A DNA stretch of 40,144 nucleotides from SAR324 cluster bacterium. Lineage in GTDB: Bacteria > SAR324 > NAC60-12. The position numbers were made by a program, and so were the translations under genes. A model generated the notes under the pieces. It was not told where the DNA came from, made no database searches, and saw nothing but the letters and a program-made list of their open reading frames with translations. This document shows positions 17,675 to 26,897 of this stretch, one piece after another; the first letter of the stretch is position 1; every line of letters starts with the position of its first letter. The stretch is from positions 1 through 40,144 of the forward strand of contig JANQHV010000397.1 in assembly GCA_028282505.1 (NCBI GenBank), written 5' to 3'.

Positions 17675-19429
17675 TTATGCAAGGCTATGGGCAATAATAT
17701 CAGTCATTGACAATACCCCGATTGCAACAGGAGCGTCTCCTGAATTATCAACAATAACCAAACGGTGAATACGATTTCGTGTCATTAATGTGATTGCTTC
17801 AGAAACCGTCTTGTTGGAATCACAGGTGATACATCCCGGAGTCATCAGAGTTTGTGCAGTGATTTGATGCAATTCCTCTTTTGTTTTGCCTTGACTGGCC
17901 AGAATGATATCGGTTTGTGAGATCACACCAATCGGACGGTTATTGGAGTCAACCACGACAATTGCGTGAATGTGATCATCCAGCATCTTCTTAATCACAC
18001 CGCTCGCATTTTCGTCTGTTGAACAAGAAATTAGCCCTTTGTGCATCAGTTCTGTGACAGGAATGGCGACTTTTGCATCACCTTCATCGGTGAATTCAGC
18101 ATCAGGATCCAAAACTGGCACATGAGGTGTATCACGAACATCATCAGCGGCCAGTACTGCTGTATCAATTTTAGAACGATGCTCTGGATCATTGATGCCT
18201 GTATCAAATTCAGTGGCACCAACCAGAACTGCCATGTTTCCATGGGGGTGTTTGTTTTCATACATTAATTGATGCACGTGTGGTATTTCATCATAAGTAT
18301 AGGCTTTGGAAAGACATGGATTGACATGTCCAGAAAGAACGAGTTCATTGAATCCGTAGGACTGTTCATCGTTAGCAAAGTGAGATCCTTGCAGGCGTTT
18401 TTGACGCATCCAAAGATAACGAAGGTCAACGGTTGCGTTGTAGCCAGAAGTTCCTGCACAAATAGTGACCATACCACCGGTTTCACAAACAAAAATGGAT
18501 GTTGGAATTGTCGCTTCTCCAGGATGCTCAAATACGACACGAGGTCCGCGTTTTTCACCTAATATATCCCAAATAGCTTTTCCAAATTTTCGAACGCCTT
18601 TCAGCCACTCATTGTATCCCACATGATCTTTCCAATGAGGCAACATGCCCCAATGGTCAAAATCTTTTCGGTTAATGCAGCCTTTTGCTCCCAATTTCAT
18701 ACAATAATCAAATTTATCTTCACTGGAAACAACAGCAATAGGGATACCACCCAATGCTTTGACAATTTGAATTGCCATAGAGCCGAGACCACCAGAGGCT
18801 CCCCAAACCAGCACAACATCATTCTTTTGGACATTGCTTTCTCCCCAGCCCAATAACATTCGGTAGGCTGTTGCTCCAACGAGCATATAGGCTGCTGATT
18901 CTTCCCAGCTTAAATGCTGTGGGCGTTTAACCAATTGATGTGACTGCAATTTTGTAAATTGGGCAAAACTCCCATAATTGGTTTCATATCCCCAGATTCT
19001 AAAAGTGGGAGAATACATAGGGTCGTGTCCTGCAGCAACATGAGGACAATTTCTATCCCATATACCACAGTGAGCGACTACTTCATCTCCTACTTTCCAG
19101 TCGGTCACATCTTTTCCGACTTTATAAACGATACCAGACGCATCGGATCCACCAATATGGAATTCTTCAGGTTCGCCCTGTTTATTACGTGCTTTGATCA
19201 CATTCACTGGAATACCCAGTGATGCCCAAACATTATTGTAGTTAATGCCCGCTGCCATGATATAGACAAGCACTTCATCATCCTTAATTGCAGGAACATC
19301 GACTACTTCTTTTTGGAAACCTTTCATAGGTTCTCCAAATCGTTCTGGCCGTATTAACCAAGCATTCATTTTTGGGGGGACGACGCCAAGAGGAGGTGCA
19401 TCACCGATATCGTATAGTTCTTTTGACAT
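17675..19429 (-). CDS. ccr: Crotonyl-CoA carboxylase/reductase fused to a C-terminal CBS domain pair
   Basis: Reductively carboxylates crotonyl-CoA with NADPH and CO2 to ethylmalonyl-CoA, the key step of the ethylmalonyl-CoA pathway. Residues about 1-408 are a complete medium-chain reductase of the Ccr type: [12 protein letters not shown] (61-72), HIGGSDASG (91-99), [15 protein letters not shown] (144-158), NADPH loop [11 protein letters not shown] (208-218), VVFEHPG (298-304) and [10 protein letters not shown] (345-354). E149 and H350 correspond to the glutamate and histidine known to hold CO2 in Kitasatospora Ccr. After a linker, two CBS motifs follow (about 458-512 and 526-582), with GVISQTDI and GVLSMTDI endings. 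Ordinary Ccr is about 430 residues; here it is 584. ATG after AAGGAG. Last gene of the five-gene operon. Confidence 0.93.
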   Translation of the reverse strand: MSKELYDIGDAPPLGVVPPKMNAWLIRPERFGEPMKGFQKEVVDVPAIKDDEVLVYIMAAGINYNNVWASLGIPVNVIKARNKQGEPEEFHIGGSDASGIVYKVGKDVTDWKVGDEVVAHCGIWDRNCPHVAAGHDPMYSPTFRIWGYETNYGSFAQFTKLQSHQLVKRPQHLSWEESAAYMLVGATAYRMLLGWGESNVQKNDVVLVWGASGGLGSMAIQIVKALGGIPIAVVSSEDKFDYCMKLGAKGCINRKDFDHWGMLPHWKDHVGYNEWLKGVRKFGKAIWDILGEKRGPRVVFEHPGEATIPTSIFVCETGGMVTICAGTSGYNATVDLRYLWMRQKRLQGSHFANDEQSYGFNELVLSGHVNPCLSKAYTYDEIPHVHQLMYENKHPHGNMAVLVGATEFDTGINDPEHRSKIDTAVLAADDVRDTPHVPVLDPDAEFTDEGDAKVAIPVTELMHKGLISCSTDENASGVIKKMLDDHIHAIVVVDSNNRPIGVISQTDIILASQGKTKEELHQITAQTLMTPGCITCDSNKTVSEAITLMTRNRIHRLVIVDNSGDAPVAIGVLSMTDIIAHSLA

Positions 19430-19506
19430 TTTTGCTCCTTATCAATTGTGGTGTTTACAGAAAAAATCAAGGATTGATGTTTCCATGAATTTTTACTGTA
19501 TTTGGG

Positions 19507-20496
19507 TTAAATTTTTTTCCAATGATTTAGTATTTTTTTTCGAAATACTTCAAAAATTTCCAGCGGTGAAGCAACATGAGATGTCCACTGCTGCAATAAA
19601 GTTGATTCTCCTCCCACAAGCTCCAGTCCATGTCTTCCAAATTCTTCTCGCAGCAACTTGATTCCCCAGGCGGCTTGATGTTCAACACGGGAGGATGTTA
19701 ATTTATTTGCTTGGGATAACCAGGTACGATGTTCTGCAAAAATTTGGACTAATTTTTCTATTCCTGATCCTTCGGATGCACTGACCAGACTGACAGGAAT
19801 AGTCCAATCTTGTTCTGATTCCACTGGAGCCAGACAACGTCTTAATTCGCGGGCTGTCTTTTTGGCTGGGTCCCCTAAATCAGCTTTGTTGACAACCAGA
19901 ATATCAGGAATTTCCATAATTCCTGATTTGAGATATTGAATGCTATCTCCGGAGGCTGGTTGGGCGATGTAGCAAACGGTATCGCTGACATTGGCGATAT
20001 CAATTTCTGTTTGCCCGACACCAATTGTTTCAATGATGACCAAATCAAAGCAGGCTGACAACACCAAGCCCATTGGCCATACTTCGGAAGCGAGACCTCC
20101 TAAATGTCCTCGACTGGCAAGAGACCGAATGAACAGTCCTTCGTCAAATTGAGGAAGCTTGATACGGAGCCGATCTCCCAAAAGAGCGCCTCCGCTGATT
20201 CGGCTGGAGGGGTCAACTGCAAGGACACCAACGGTGATTCCAGCTTCCCTCCAGACATGAATAAGTGCTGAAACCAAAGAGGATTTTCCAGCACCTGGCG
20301 GGCCAGTGATACCAATGATATGGCCGCCTTCTAATAATTTTTTTTGAGGCAATGCTGATAATAATTGAGCCGCGCATTCTTTGGCTTCGGGCCGTTTATT
20401 ATCAATAATATTGAGTGCATTGGCTACTGCAGACCGGTTTCCCTGGGCAACGGATTCTGCCAATTGCAGAGGGTCCGGTAATTCCAAAGCAATCAT
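19507..20496 (-). CDS. meaB: MeaB/ArgK-type GTPase, mutase chaperone
   Basis: P-loop GTPase of 329 residues that loads and protects the B12 cofactor of acyl-CoA mutases. The Walker A motif is GPPGAGKSS (65-73). SRISGGALLGDR, a VIIETIGVGQTE G3 region and the NKAD G4 motif follow, all typical of the MeaB/ArgK family. Its ATG overlaps the ecm stop codon as ATGA, so translation is probably coupled, fixing chaperone-to-mutase ratio. The neighbour makes ethylmalonyl-CoA mutase the natural client; it could also serve a methylmalonyl-CoA mutase elsewhere. ccr begins 77 bp downstream. Confidence 0.92.
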   Translation of the reverse strand: MIALELPDPLQLAESVAQGNRSAVANALNIIDNKRPEAKECAAQLLSALPQKKLLEGGHIIGITGPPGAGKSSLVSALIHVWREAGITVGVLAVDPSSRISGGALLGDRLRIKLPQFDEGLFIRSLASRGHLGGLASEVWPMGLVLSACFDLVIIETIGVGQTEIDIANVSDTVCYIAQPASGDSIQYLKSGIMEIPDILVVNKADLGDPAKKTARELRRCLAPVESEQDWTIPVSLVSASEGSGIEKLVQIFAEHRTWLSQANKLTSSRVEHQAAWGIKLLREEFGRHGLELVGGESTLLQQWTSHVASPLEIFEVFRKKILNHWKKI

Positions 20497-22508
20497 GTCA
20501 TATTTCCATAAGGATCAAGGCCGTGGTTCTTACGGATGATATCCACCATGTCCCCCATGATGGCATTCATGTCGAAATTTTTAGGGGTATATACCGCTTC
20601 CACACCAAAACCAGCTAGGGTTTCTTCGTCTTCAGGAGGAATGATGCCACCTGTAATGACGGGGGTCGATTTCATATCCCGGCTTTGCATTTCATCTATA
20701 ACGGTTTTCACCAATTCCAGATGACTGCCTGATAGAATAGATAAACCCACCATATGCACTCCTTCTTCCTGAGCGGCTTGAGCAATTTGCTGAGGGGTTA
20801 ATCGAATGCCATCATAGACAACTTCAAATCCCACATCTCGTGCTTTGACTGCAATCTGCTCTGCACCATTGGAATGACCATCCAACCCTGGTTTGCCAAC
20901 TAGCAGTTTGAGAGGGCGCCCAATTGATTCGACGGTTTTTTGCACACGAGAGCGAAGTTGTTCAATTTTTTCTGCATTTCCTTTTGCCTGGATAGAAATG
21001 TCAATTCCGGTAGGTGGACGAAATTCTCCAAATACCTGGCGTAGACAATCCCCCCATTCACCGGTGGTCACACCTGCCTTGGCACAGCGAATAGCAGCCG
21101 ACATGATATTGGTATCGGTTTTGGCTGTATCTTCTAAGCCCTTCAAAGCGGCTTCCACTTCTTGTTGGTTGCGGTTGGCTTTATGGGTCCGAAGCCTTTC
21201 GACTTGATCTCGTTCTGCCTGTGGGTCCACCTTCATGATTCCTCCATCGCTGCCTTGTGTCAAAGGAGAATCTGCAGTTTCTTCAAAGCAGTTGATACCA
21301 ATGATTTTTAAGTCTCCTGATTCGATGGATCTCAGTCGTTGCATGTGACTGTTGACCAATTCTCGTTTGATGTAGCCAGATTCAATGGCATTGATGATTC
21401 CTCCCTGAGATTCCACTTTGGCCATCTCTTCTCTGGCTCCGGCAATCAATGTATCCACTTTGGCCTGAATGACTGGAGAACCATCAAAAACATCACCATA
21501 TTCCAACAGATCGGTTTCATAAGCGAGTATTTGCTGAATACGGAGTGACCATTGTTGATCCCAGGGCCGAGGAAGTCCCATCGCTTCATTCCAGGCTGGC
21601 AACTGCACTGCACGGGCACGAGCATTTTTGGAAAGGACGACGGCCAACATTTCCAGTACAATGCGCTGTACGTTATTCTCCGGCTGAGTTTCTGTCAATC
21701 CCAGAGAATTGACCTGAACCCCATAGCGAAAACGTCGTAATTTAGAATCTTCCACACCATAGCGTTTTTGGGTAATCTCATCCCACAGTTCTGTGAATGC
21801 CCGCAATTTGCAAATCTCTTCCACAAATCGAATGCCAGCATTGACAAAGAAGGAAATACGTCCAACCACTTGTGGAAAATCTTCTGAAGGAATTTGTCCA
21901 GTTTCTTTGACTTTATCCAGAACAGCAATCCCTGTCGATAACGCATAAGCGAGTTCTTGGACAGGAGTGGCTCCTGCTTCCTGGAGGTGATAGCTGCAAA
22001 CGTTGGTGGGATTCCATTTTGGAACATTTTGGACAGTGTAATTGATGGTATCCGCCGTCAGTCTCATGGAAGGTCCTGGTGGAAAAATATAAGTGCCACG
22101 GGATAAATATTCTTTGACAATGTCATTTTGAGTAGTTCCACTGAGCAGTTTCAGGTCCACTCCTCTTCTTTCTGCTAAACCAAAATACAGAGCCATTAAC
22201 CAAGCCGTGGGAGCATTGATTGTCATGGATGTATTCATTTTGTCTAAGGGAATTTCCTCAAATAGTTGATCCATGTCCTCAATATGAGAGATGGGGACCC
22301 CAACTTTACCGACCTCTCCATAAGCAAGAGGATGGTCAGAATCATAGCCTGTTTGGGTTGGAAGATCGAATGCTACGGATAACCCTGTTTGTCCTTTAGC
22401 CAGGTTGGTGCGGTAGAGCTCATTGGAAGCTTTTGCAGAGCTGTGACCTGAATAGGTCCGCATCAGCCAAGGCCGGTCCTTTTTGATTGTTTGTGCTGCA
22501 TTTTCCAT
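20493..22508 (-). CDS. ecm: Ethylmalonyl-CoA mutase (B12-dependent)
   Basis: Converts (2R)-ethylmalonyl-CoA to (2S)-methylsuccinyl-CoA by radical rearrangement; known as MeaA in Methylobacterium. The 671-residue single chain joins a TIM-barrel CoA domain (RTYSGHSSAKASNELYR, GLSVAFDLPTQTGYDSDHP, MNTSMTINAPTAWLMALY, GTTQNDIVKEYLSRGTYIF) with a C-terminal B12 domain holding the base-off motif DGHSNG (D543, H545, G548). The word pattern fits Ecm better than methylmalonyl-CoA mutase, and the mcd and ccr neighbours support it. The ATG at 22508 follows AAGGATG; the frame's extension to 22577 runs into a repeat and is not used. Its stop overlaps the meaB start. Confidence 0.93.
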   Translation of the reverse strand: MENAAQTIKKDRPWLMRTYSGHSSAKASNELYRTNLAKGQTGLSVAFDLPTQTGYDSDHPLAYGEVGKVGVPISHIEDMDQLFEEIPLDKMNTSMTINAPTAWLMALYFGLAERRGVDLKLLSGTTQNDIVKEYLSRGTYIFPPGPSMRLTADTINYTVQNVPKWNPTNVCSYHLQEAGATPVQELAYALSTGIAVLDKVKETGQIPSEDFPQVVGRISFFVNAGIRFVEEICKLRAFTELWDEITQKRYGVEDSKLRRFRYGVQVNSLGLTETQPENNVQRIVLEMLAVVLSKNARARAVQLPAWNEAMGLPRPWDQQWSLRIQQILAYETDLLEYGDVFDGSPVIQAKVDTLIAGAREEMAKVESQGGIINAIESGYIKRELVNSHMQRLRSIESGDLKIIGINCFEETADSPLTQGSDGGIMKVDPQAERDQVERLRTHKANRNQQEVEAALKGLEDTAKTDTNIMSAAIRCAKAGVTTGEWGDCLRQVFGEFRPPTGIDISIQAKGNAEKIEQLRSRVQKTVESIGRPLKLLVGKPGLDGHSNGAEQIAVKARDVGFEVVYDGIRLTPQQIAQAAQEEGVHMVGLSILSGSHLELVKTVIDEMQSRDMKSTPVITGGIIPPEDEETLAGFGVEAVYTPKNFDMNAIMGDMVDIIRKNHGLDPYGNMT

Positions 22509-22515
22509 ATACTCA

Positions 22516-22520
22516 TCCTT
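22516..22520 (-). promoter_or_regulatory. Ribosome binding site deciding the ecm start
   Basis: AAGGA on the minus strand lies seven bases before the ATG at 22508. This, and the start of the conserved protein (MENAAQT), selects that codon over the upstream in-frame start at 22577. Confidence 0.65.
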
Positions 22521-22583
22521 TTTATTGCTAAGGAATGCTCCAAAAATAACTTTTCCATTTGTTTGTCTTTTTTTCATTCCTCA

Positions 22584-22669
22584 AGGGGGCGGCCATCCGC
22601 TTGATAAAACGCCCACGTAGTTCAGCTACGCAAACGCTTCATTGCCGGATCGGCGGACCGCTTGATGAG
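22584..22669. repeat. GC-rich palindromic element between mcd and ecm
   Basis: A compact GC-rich block in AT-rich surroundings. It contains two copies of a small palindrome followed by the same bases: GCGG-CCAT-CCGC-TTGAT (22589-22605) and GCGG-A-CCGC-TTGAT (22653-22666). Between them lies a perfect hairpin CGTAG-TTCAG-CTACG (22616-22630). No T run follows on the operon strand, so it is not an ordinary terminator. It resembles REP- or MITE-like intergenic repeats; whether other copies exist cannot be seen here. Confidence 0.6.
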
Positions 22670-22762
22670 TAAAAAAAATTCTACACAAATTCGGGTAAGT
22701 TATTTCTGTCGCCTTCCTAACGTTTTTTGATCAATAGGGGTGGAAGTATTCCCACCCTGTTT

Positions 22763-24436
22763 TTAAGCACCTTTCACCAATGTGGGTAAAATGACTTTTA
22801 ATGCCAGAATTTCTTCGGCCCCTTCGAAGATGGAAAGAACACGGGCATCCACAAAGTATCGACTGGCTGCCGTTTCTTCGGCATATCCCATACCACCGTG
22901 GATTTGCATCGCTTCTCGGGTTAACCATTCGGCGGTCTTGCAGGTAAAGAACTTAACCATACTGGCTTCCATCTGTCCTTTTCCTCCATCCATCAACCGG
23001 CCAACGGCATAGGTAAATTGACGGGAGATGGTGAGTAAAGTGGCCATTCGTGCCAGTTTGACCTGTGTTAATTGGTAGGCACCAATGGGCTTGCCAAAGA
23101 CATTTCGTTCTTGGGAATAACTGACTGCACGCTCAAATGCTGCTTGCATCAGTCCAATGGCACGAGCTGCCGTCTGGATGCGACCACCAGAAAAACCGGC
23201 CATAGTGAAATAAAAACCTTTACCCTCTCCTTCAGGGCCGCCAATCAAATTTTTATCTGGCACAAAATAATTGTCATAAAAAACTTCGTAGGAATGCATG
23301 CCTCGGTAACCGATAGTCGCGATAGCACGCCCACTCATCGTACCACCTTCTGGCTGGGTGTACTCAAAATCGTGGCCGTCAAATGCTTCTTTTTCTGCCA
23401 GAAACATACTCAAGCCTTTATGTCCTAATGACATATCCGGATTGGTTCTGGCAAGTACTAGCATCACTCCAGCTTTGGCTCCAAAGGTACACCAGCTTTT
23501 AACTCCATTGAGAAGCCAACCCCCCTCGGTTTTAGTGGCCTTCAGTTTCATGGCTGCCACGTCAGAACCAGCATCGGGCTCGGTGACAGCAACGGCACAC
23601 AGAGGATCGGCCATGGCCAGTTTAGGTAGCCATTCTTGTTTTTGTTCCTCAGTACCTCCTGTCAATAGAGCACGAGCTAAAATTTCAGGACGAGTGATCA
23701 AACTTCCTGCTGCTCCCAGTGAACCACGTGACAATTCTTCTGTGACGACAATCATTCCCATATTGTCTTCACGGTCGTCACGCTGAATTCCTCCATATCG
23801 TTCAGGAATGGAAATACCAAAACAGCCTAATTCTACCAGAGGCTCCAGAATTTCATTGGGAATCAGTAAATCTTTGCGATGAACTTCTTCTGCAAGAGGC
23901 ATGACCGTTTCGTTGGCGAACTTACGGAATTCCTCCTGCATCATGGTTGCTTCCTCTTCCAAAAGGTACACTCCAGAACGCCCGTCTTGCTCGATGATTT
24001 TTTGTCCTAAATCAGCCAGATTTTTGGCGTCCATTTGTTGGTCACAGAAGCTTTGAATATTTTCAGCATTCAATGCATTGAGGCTTTCCAGTGTTAAACC
24101 GAAATTATTCAGTCTTCCTCCCAGTCGGGCTTTGATATTCTGCACACTTTCTGCGACAAACAACAACGTCATTTGTTCTTCCAGGAGCATTTCTTTGCCA
24201 GTAGTGTCCTGTTCACGAGCTGCTTTAGCGTAATCCAGCGCAAAACGTGCACCGGCGGTTTCAGCACTGGACCAGGCAAGATCATAAGAAACCAATTGGT
24301 GCTCATCCAATTTAGAGGCAGAAACACGATCATTGGCAGTACATTGCTCTTTAATCCATTTCAGGGACTGACTCAATACCGCTTGAGTCTCTTCCAGAGC
24401 TGATTGAGCTTGCTGTAATAATTGTTGGGTAGACAT
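22763..24436 (-). CDS. mcd: (2S)-methylsuccinyl-CoA dehydrogenase
   Basis: FAD enzyme of the acyl-CoA dehydrogenase superfamily that oxidises methylsuccinyl-CoA to mesaconyl-(C1)-CoA, passing electrons to ETF. At 557 residues it is far longer than common acyl-CoA dehydrogenases (about 380) but matches Mcd, which has an N-terminal extension of about 150 residues, here with SKLDEHQLVSYDLAWSSAET. The conserved core includes GCFGISIPERYGG, AVTEPDAGSD, LLNGVKSWCTFG, EASMVKFFTCKTA, QIHGGMGY and the catalytic-base region IFEGAEEIL (E538). Directly upstream of ecm and downstream of the aldolase gene (43-bp gap); the etfBA and EMO genes diverging across the operon promoter region supply the electron path. 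Confidence 0.9.
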   Translation of the reverse strand: MSTQQLLQQAQSALEETQAVLSQSLKWIKEQCTANDRVSASKLDEHQLVSYDLAWSSAETAGARFALDYAKAAREQDTTGKEMLLEEQMTLLFVAESVQNIKARLGGRLNNFGLTLESLNALNAENIQSFCDQQMDAKNLADLGQKIIEQDGRSGVYLLEEEATMMQEEFRKFANETVMPLAEEVHRKDLLIPNEILEPLVELGCFGISIPERYGGIQRDDREDNMGMIVVTEELSRGSLGAAGSLITRPEILARALLTGGTEEQKQEWLPKLAMADPLCAVAVTEPDAGSDVAAMKLKATKTEGGWLLNGVKSWCTFGAKAGVMLVLARTNPDMSLGHKGLSMFLAEKEAFDGHDFEYTQPEGGTMSGRAIATIGYRGMHSYEVFYDNYFVPDKNLIGGPEGEGKGFYFTMAGFSGGRIQTAARAIGLMQAAFERAVSYSQERNVFGKPIGAYQLTQVKLARMATLLTISRQFTYAVGRLMDGGKGQMEASMVKFFTCKTAEWLTREAMQIHGGMGYAEETAASRYFVDARVLSIFEGAEEILALKVILPTLVKGA

Positions 24437-24479
24437 AAAAACCTTTTAAAAAAGTGAAAGAGGAAAGCAACTGATTTAA

Positions 24480-25919
24480 CTATTGAGTACGATTTGCCAC
24501 GATTTGTACAAATGATCTGGATTTCAATTCGTCCATGGTAATGCCAGTGGCCAGGACTTCTTCTTCTGTAATAGCACTACAGGCCATACCTCTTAGGAAG
24601 AAGTTCAACAACCCCTGTCCTGTTGCCGCATCATCAAAGGTATTGCCCACCAGAGTTGCCTGGGCCGCTTTATTCAGAAAAGCATTCAGTCGTGCGGAGG
24701 CATCTTTCAGTCCTGTCAAGAAGAATGTATCGACAGCTGCATAGCGTATAGGCAATTGACCTGGATTGAGATCCCACCCTTGATAATAGGCGTGGCGCAG
24801 AGAGTGCATGATGTTGTCATAATGCAGCTTCCAGGCAGAATTGACCACGAGGCGATTTTCTTTAATCTGGAGTGTGCTCAGTTGGCCATCTTTTGGGGCT
24901 TTGTGGGGACCAATAGGCATGATCGTCGTGGCACCGTCAGAGATGGTGATATTCGAGGCCGCCGAACTAGCCTGGAGAACGTGTCTAGCAAAATCAGAAG
25001 CAGGATGGGTGTGACTTTGATGGGCTGCAGTAATATGACAGGCTGCTGTATAATCATAGGTTCCAAAAATTGCAGAACGACAACGTCCATCACCGGCAGC
25101 AACCAGTAAAGGCACCGTATTTTCACCACGCTCATTGATGATCGACTGGGTGGTTTCAATCATGATTTCCAGCTTCAATGATTTCTTGGCATACCCCAGC
25201 TTATCCTCTATTTTATCTAAGATTTTTGCAAGAGTGGCAACTTGCTCCTCTGTAGTGACTTTGGGAAGCGTGATCACAAAGTTGTCAGGAAGTTTGCCAT
25301 TCGCTTTTTCGGCCAGACGGGTTAAAAATAAATCAAGTGTGCGGATTGAGCGTGTCTTACATTCATCAGTGAAGGACTTGATGCGAATACCAATGAATGG
25401 AGAAAGGATGCCTGCTTCCATCCCTTTAGCCACTTCGTCTGCTGAACTGATGGCATGGCCATCTTCTTCATCATCAGGACGGTTTCCATACCCGTCTTCA
25501 AAATCAATCCGGTTGTCTTCAATCGGCTCTGTTTGTAATTTGTGAACGACTCTTTGATAGACAGTATATGCCAGCCATGCGGCGGGAAAGACTTTGCGGA
25601 CTGCATCTGCATCTGCATCCAAAGCTGCTGTTAAATCGACTAATTCTGCAGAGGTTTCGGGTAAGCTTTCGGAACCAGGTAATTCGAGAACTTGAGCAAA
25701 GACAGCAAAATTGGGTGCATACGTGTTGAGAGTGCGTAGCCCAATTCCTCCCAGTTTACTCATGAATTCTGCTTTGAACAAATTTGCTCCGCCGTAAACC
25801 GTATGAACGGGTTGTCGTTCAAAAATCTCTTCTTGGTAGTGTATGCCAAGTTGTTTATTGGCTTCTGCTAATTGGTCGTGAAAACTTTGCACCTCATCGT
25901 TTGTTAATGTTAGTTTCAT
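24480..25919 (-). CDS. HpcH/HpaI-superfamily aldolase, long DUF6986-like type
   Basis: A 479-residue protein whose core shows the citrate-lyase-beta/HpcH order: FEDGYGN (140-146, metal or phosphate-end acid), GIRIKSF (177-183), ITLPKV (216-221), the metal glutamate region LEIMIETT (250-257, E255) and GTYDYTAA (286-293, D289), followed by a His-rich segment (AHQSHTHP). The family's usual members are about 300 residues; this one has extra N- and C-terminal parts and looks like the DUF6986 group of putative aldolases. First gene of the operon (ATG after CGGAGTGAG), so beta-methylmalyl-CoA or malyl-CoA cleavage is the attractive inference. No such activity has been shown for this type to my knowledge. 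Confidence 0.75.
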   Translation of the reverse strand: MKLTLTNDEVQSFHDQLAEANKQLGIHYQEEIFERQPVHTVYGGANLFKAEFMSKLGGIGLRTLNTYAPNFAVFAQVLELPGSESLPETSAELVDLTAALDADADAVRKVFPAAWLAYTVYQRVVHKLQTEPIEDNRIDFEDGYGNRPDDEEDGHAISSADEVAKGMEAGILSPFIGIRIKSFTDECKTRSIRTLDLFLTRLAEKANGKLPDNFVITLPKVTTEEQVATLAKILDKIEDKLGYAKKSLKLEIMIETTQSIINERGENTVPLLVAAGDGRCRSAIFGTYDYTAACHITAAHQSHTHPASDFARHVLQASSAASNITISDGATTIMPIGPHKAPKDGQLSTLQIKENRLVVNSAWKLHYDNIMHSLRHAYYQGWDLNPGQLPIRYAAVDTFFLTGLKDASARLNAFLNKAAQATLVGNTFDDAATGQGLLNFFLRGMACSAITEEEVLATGITMDELKSRSFVQIVANRTQ

Positions 25920-26302
25920 TACTCACTCCGTAAAATTTTTGGTTGAAGATTGGGCATCTCTGATTTGCGTTCTTAGAAAGAATTTTAATGATTATATCAA
26001 GGTAAATAAAAGCCTTACCAAATGGGAAAAACCTTGTAAATCCGTAATTCTACGTAGTGGGACTGATCTCACGAGGACAATTCTCTCTGAATTTTTCAAG
26101 GTGGCCTCCGCTATTCGTTACCTCAGGATCGCAATGAAAATTTAGTTTTTTAGGAAAGAGAAAACATAACAAACTCCTATATAATTTGTGTAGCAACTTA
26201 ATTTACAAACGCCTTGCTTCAAGCTTTTCCTCTTTTTTACAAAAATTTAAGGTCCATGTTAAAAAAAATATATAACATTATATTTTTTAATCCACAATAT
26301 AA

Positions 26303-26342
26303 TTTTTTATAAAATATATTAAAAAATAGATTTTATAAAAAA
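26303..26342. repeat. AT-only 13-bp inverted repeat
   Basis: TTTTTTATAAAAT (26303-26315) and ATTTTATAAAAAA (26330-26342) are perfect reverse complements around a 14-base loop, inside the most AT-rich stretch of the divergent region. It could be an easily melted or bent site, or a binding site for a dimeric or nucleoid protein; in sequence this AT-rich, chance cannot be excluded. Confidence 0.45.
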
Positions 26343-26732
26343 ACTCTTAACCTAATTTTTTGCAACCTGACAATTACAAAAATTTTGGATTTTCTCTATT
26401 CCGGTGGACTCAAGCGGGCGGGTGTGAGAAACTGGTAAATGTTTACTATATTCTGAAAGGTATCACAATTTCCAAGGCTTCTATTTCAAAAAGAGTTCTT
26501 CTTGTCTGAGGGCATGACATCATGGGGAATTGTAAGGTTTTGGAATGAGTTGGATTGTAAAACCTACCTTAAATTATCTTGATAATGTTATACAGATGTC
26601 GTATTCAGCGTGGAGTAAATTGCCGATTTTTGTAGGAAATGTGAACACACATCATGTGGTGTTCAGCTTTTCTTGCGAATCATCGATCTCGTTATCACAA
26701 CGTATGTCATACGGACTGCAGCAGCCACTGCT

Positions 26733-26849
26733 CGTCCAGTATCCAGAAAACGTCTATAAGCCCGCTCCGACGAACAGCCTGGATTCCTGCCAGGCTGACG
26801 CATCAGTCAAACCGCTTCCAGGAAAACTTACTGGACGGACCGCAGGAAT
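26733..26849. repeat. Structured palindromic element upstream of etfB
   Basis: Several perfect inverted pairs overlap here: CGTCCAGT (26733-26740) with ACTGGACG (26830-26837); a hairpin CAGCCTGG (26775-26782) with CCAGGCTG (26790-26797) around a seven-base loop; and ATTCCTGC (26783-26790) with GCAGGAAT (26842-26849), whose left arm lies in the loop of that hairpin. The first and third pairings cross, so alternative structures are possible. The ATTCCTGC/GCAGGAAT ends resemble widespread intergenic palindromic repeats. It ends 53 bases before the etfB start. Confidence 0.6.
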
Positions 26850-26891
26850 GACAAAAATAGCACATCACGTTACAATATTTATTGTATTTGC

Positions 26892-26897
26892 AGGAGG
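26892..26897 (+). promoter_or_regulatory. Ribosome binding site deciding the TTG start of etfB
   Basis: A perfect AGGAGG five bases before the TTG at 26903. The longer frame's ATG at 26882 lies upstream of this site and would add seven residues not found in ETF beta proteins, so TTG is the start. Confidence 0.8.

Noticed and set aside
25939-26145. 68-codon plus-strand frame
   Set aside because: No family features and it lies in the divergent control region.
26180-26185. TATAAT as a promoter for the etf operon
   Set aside because: No matching -35 box at proper spacing and it lies over 700 bp from etfB; expected by chance in AT-rich sequence.
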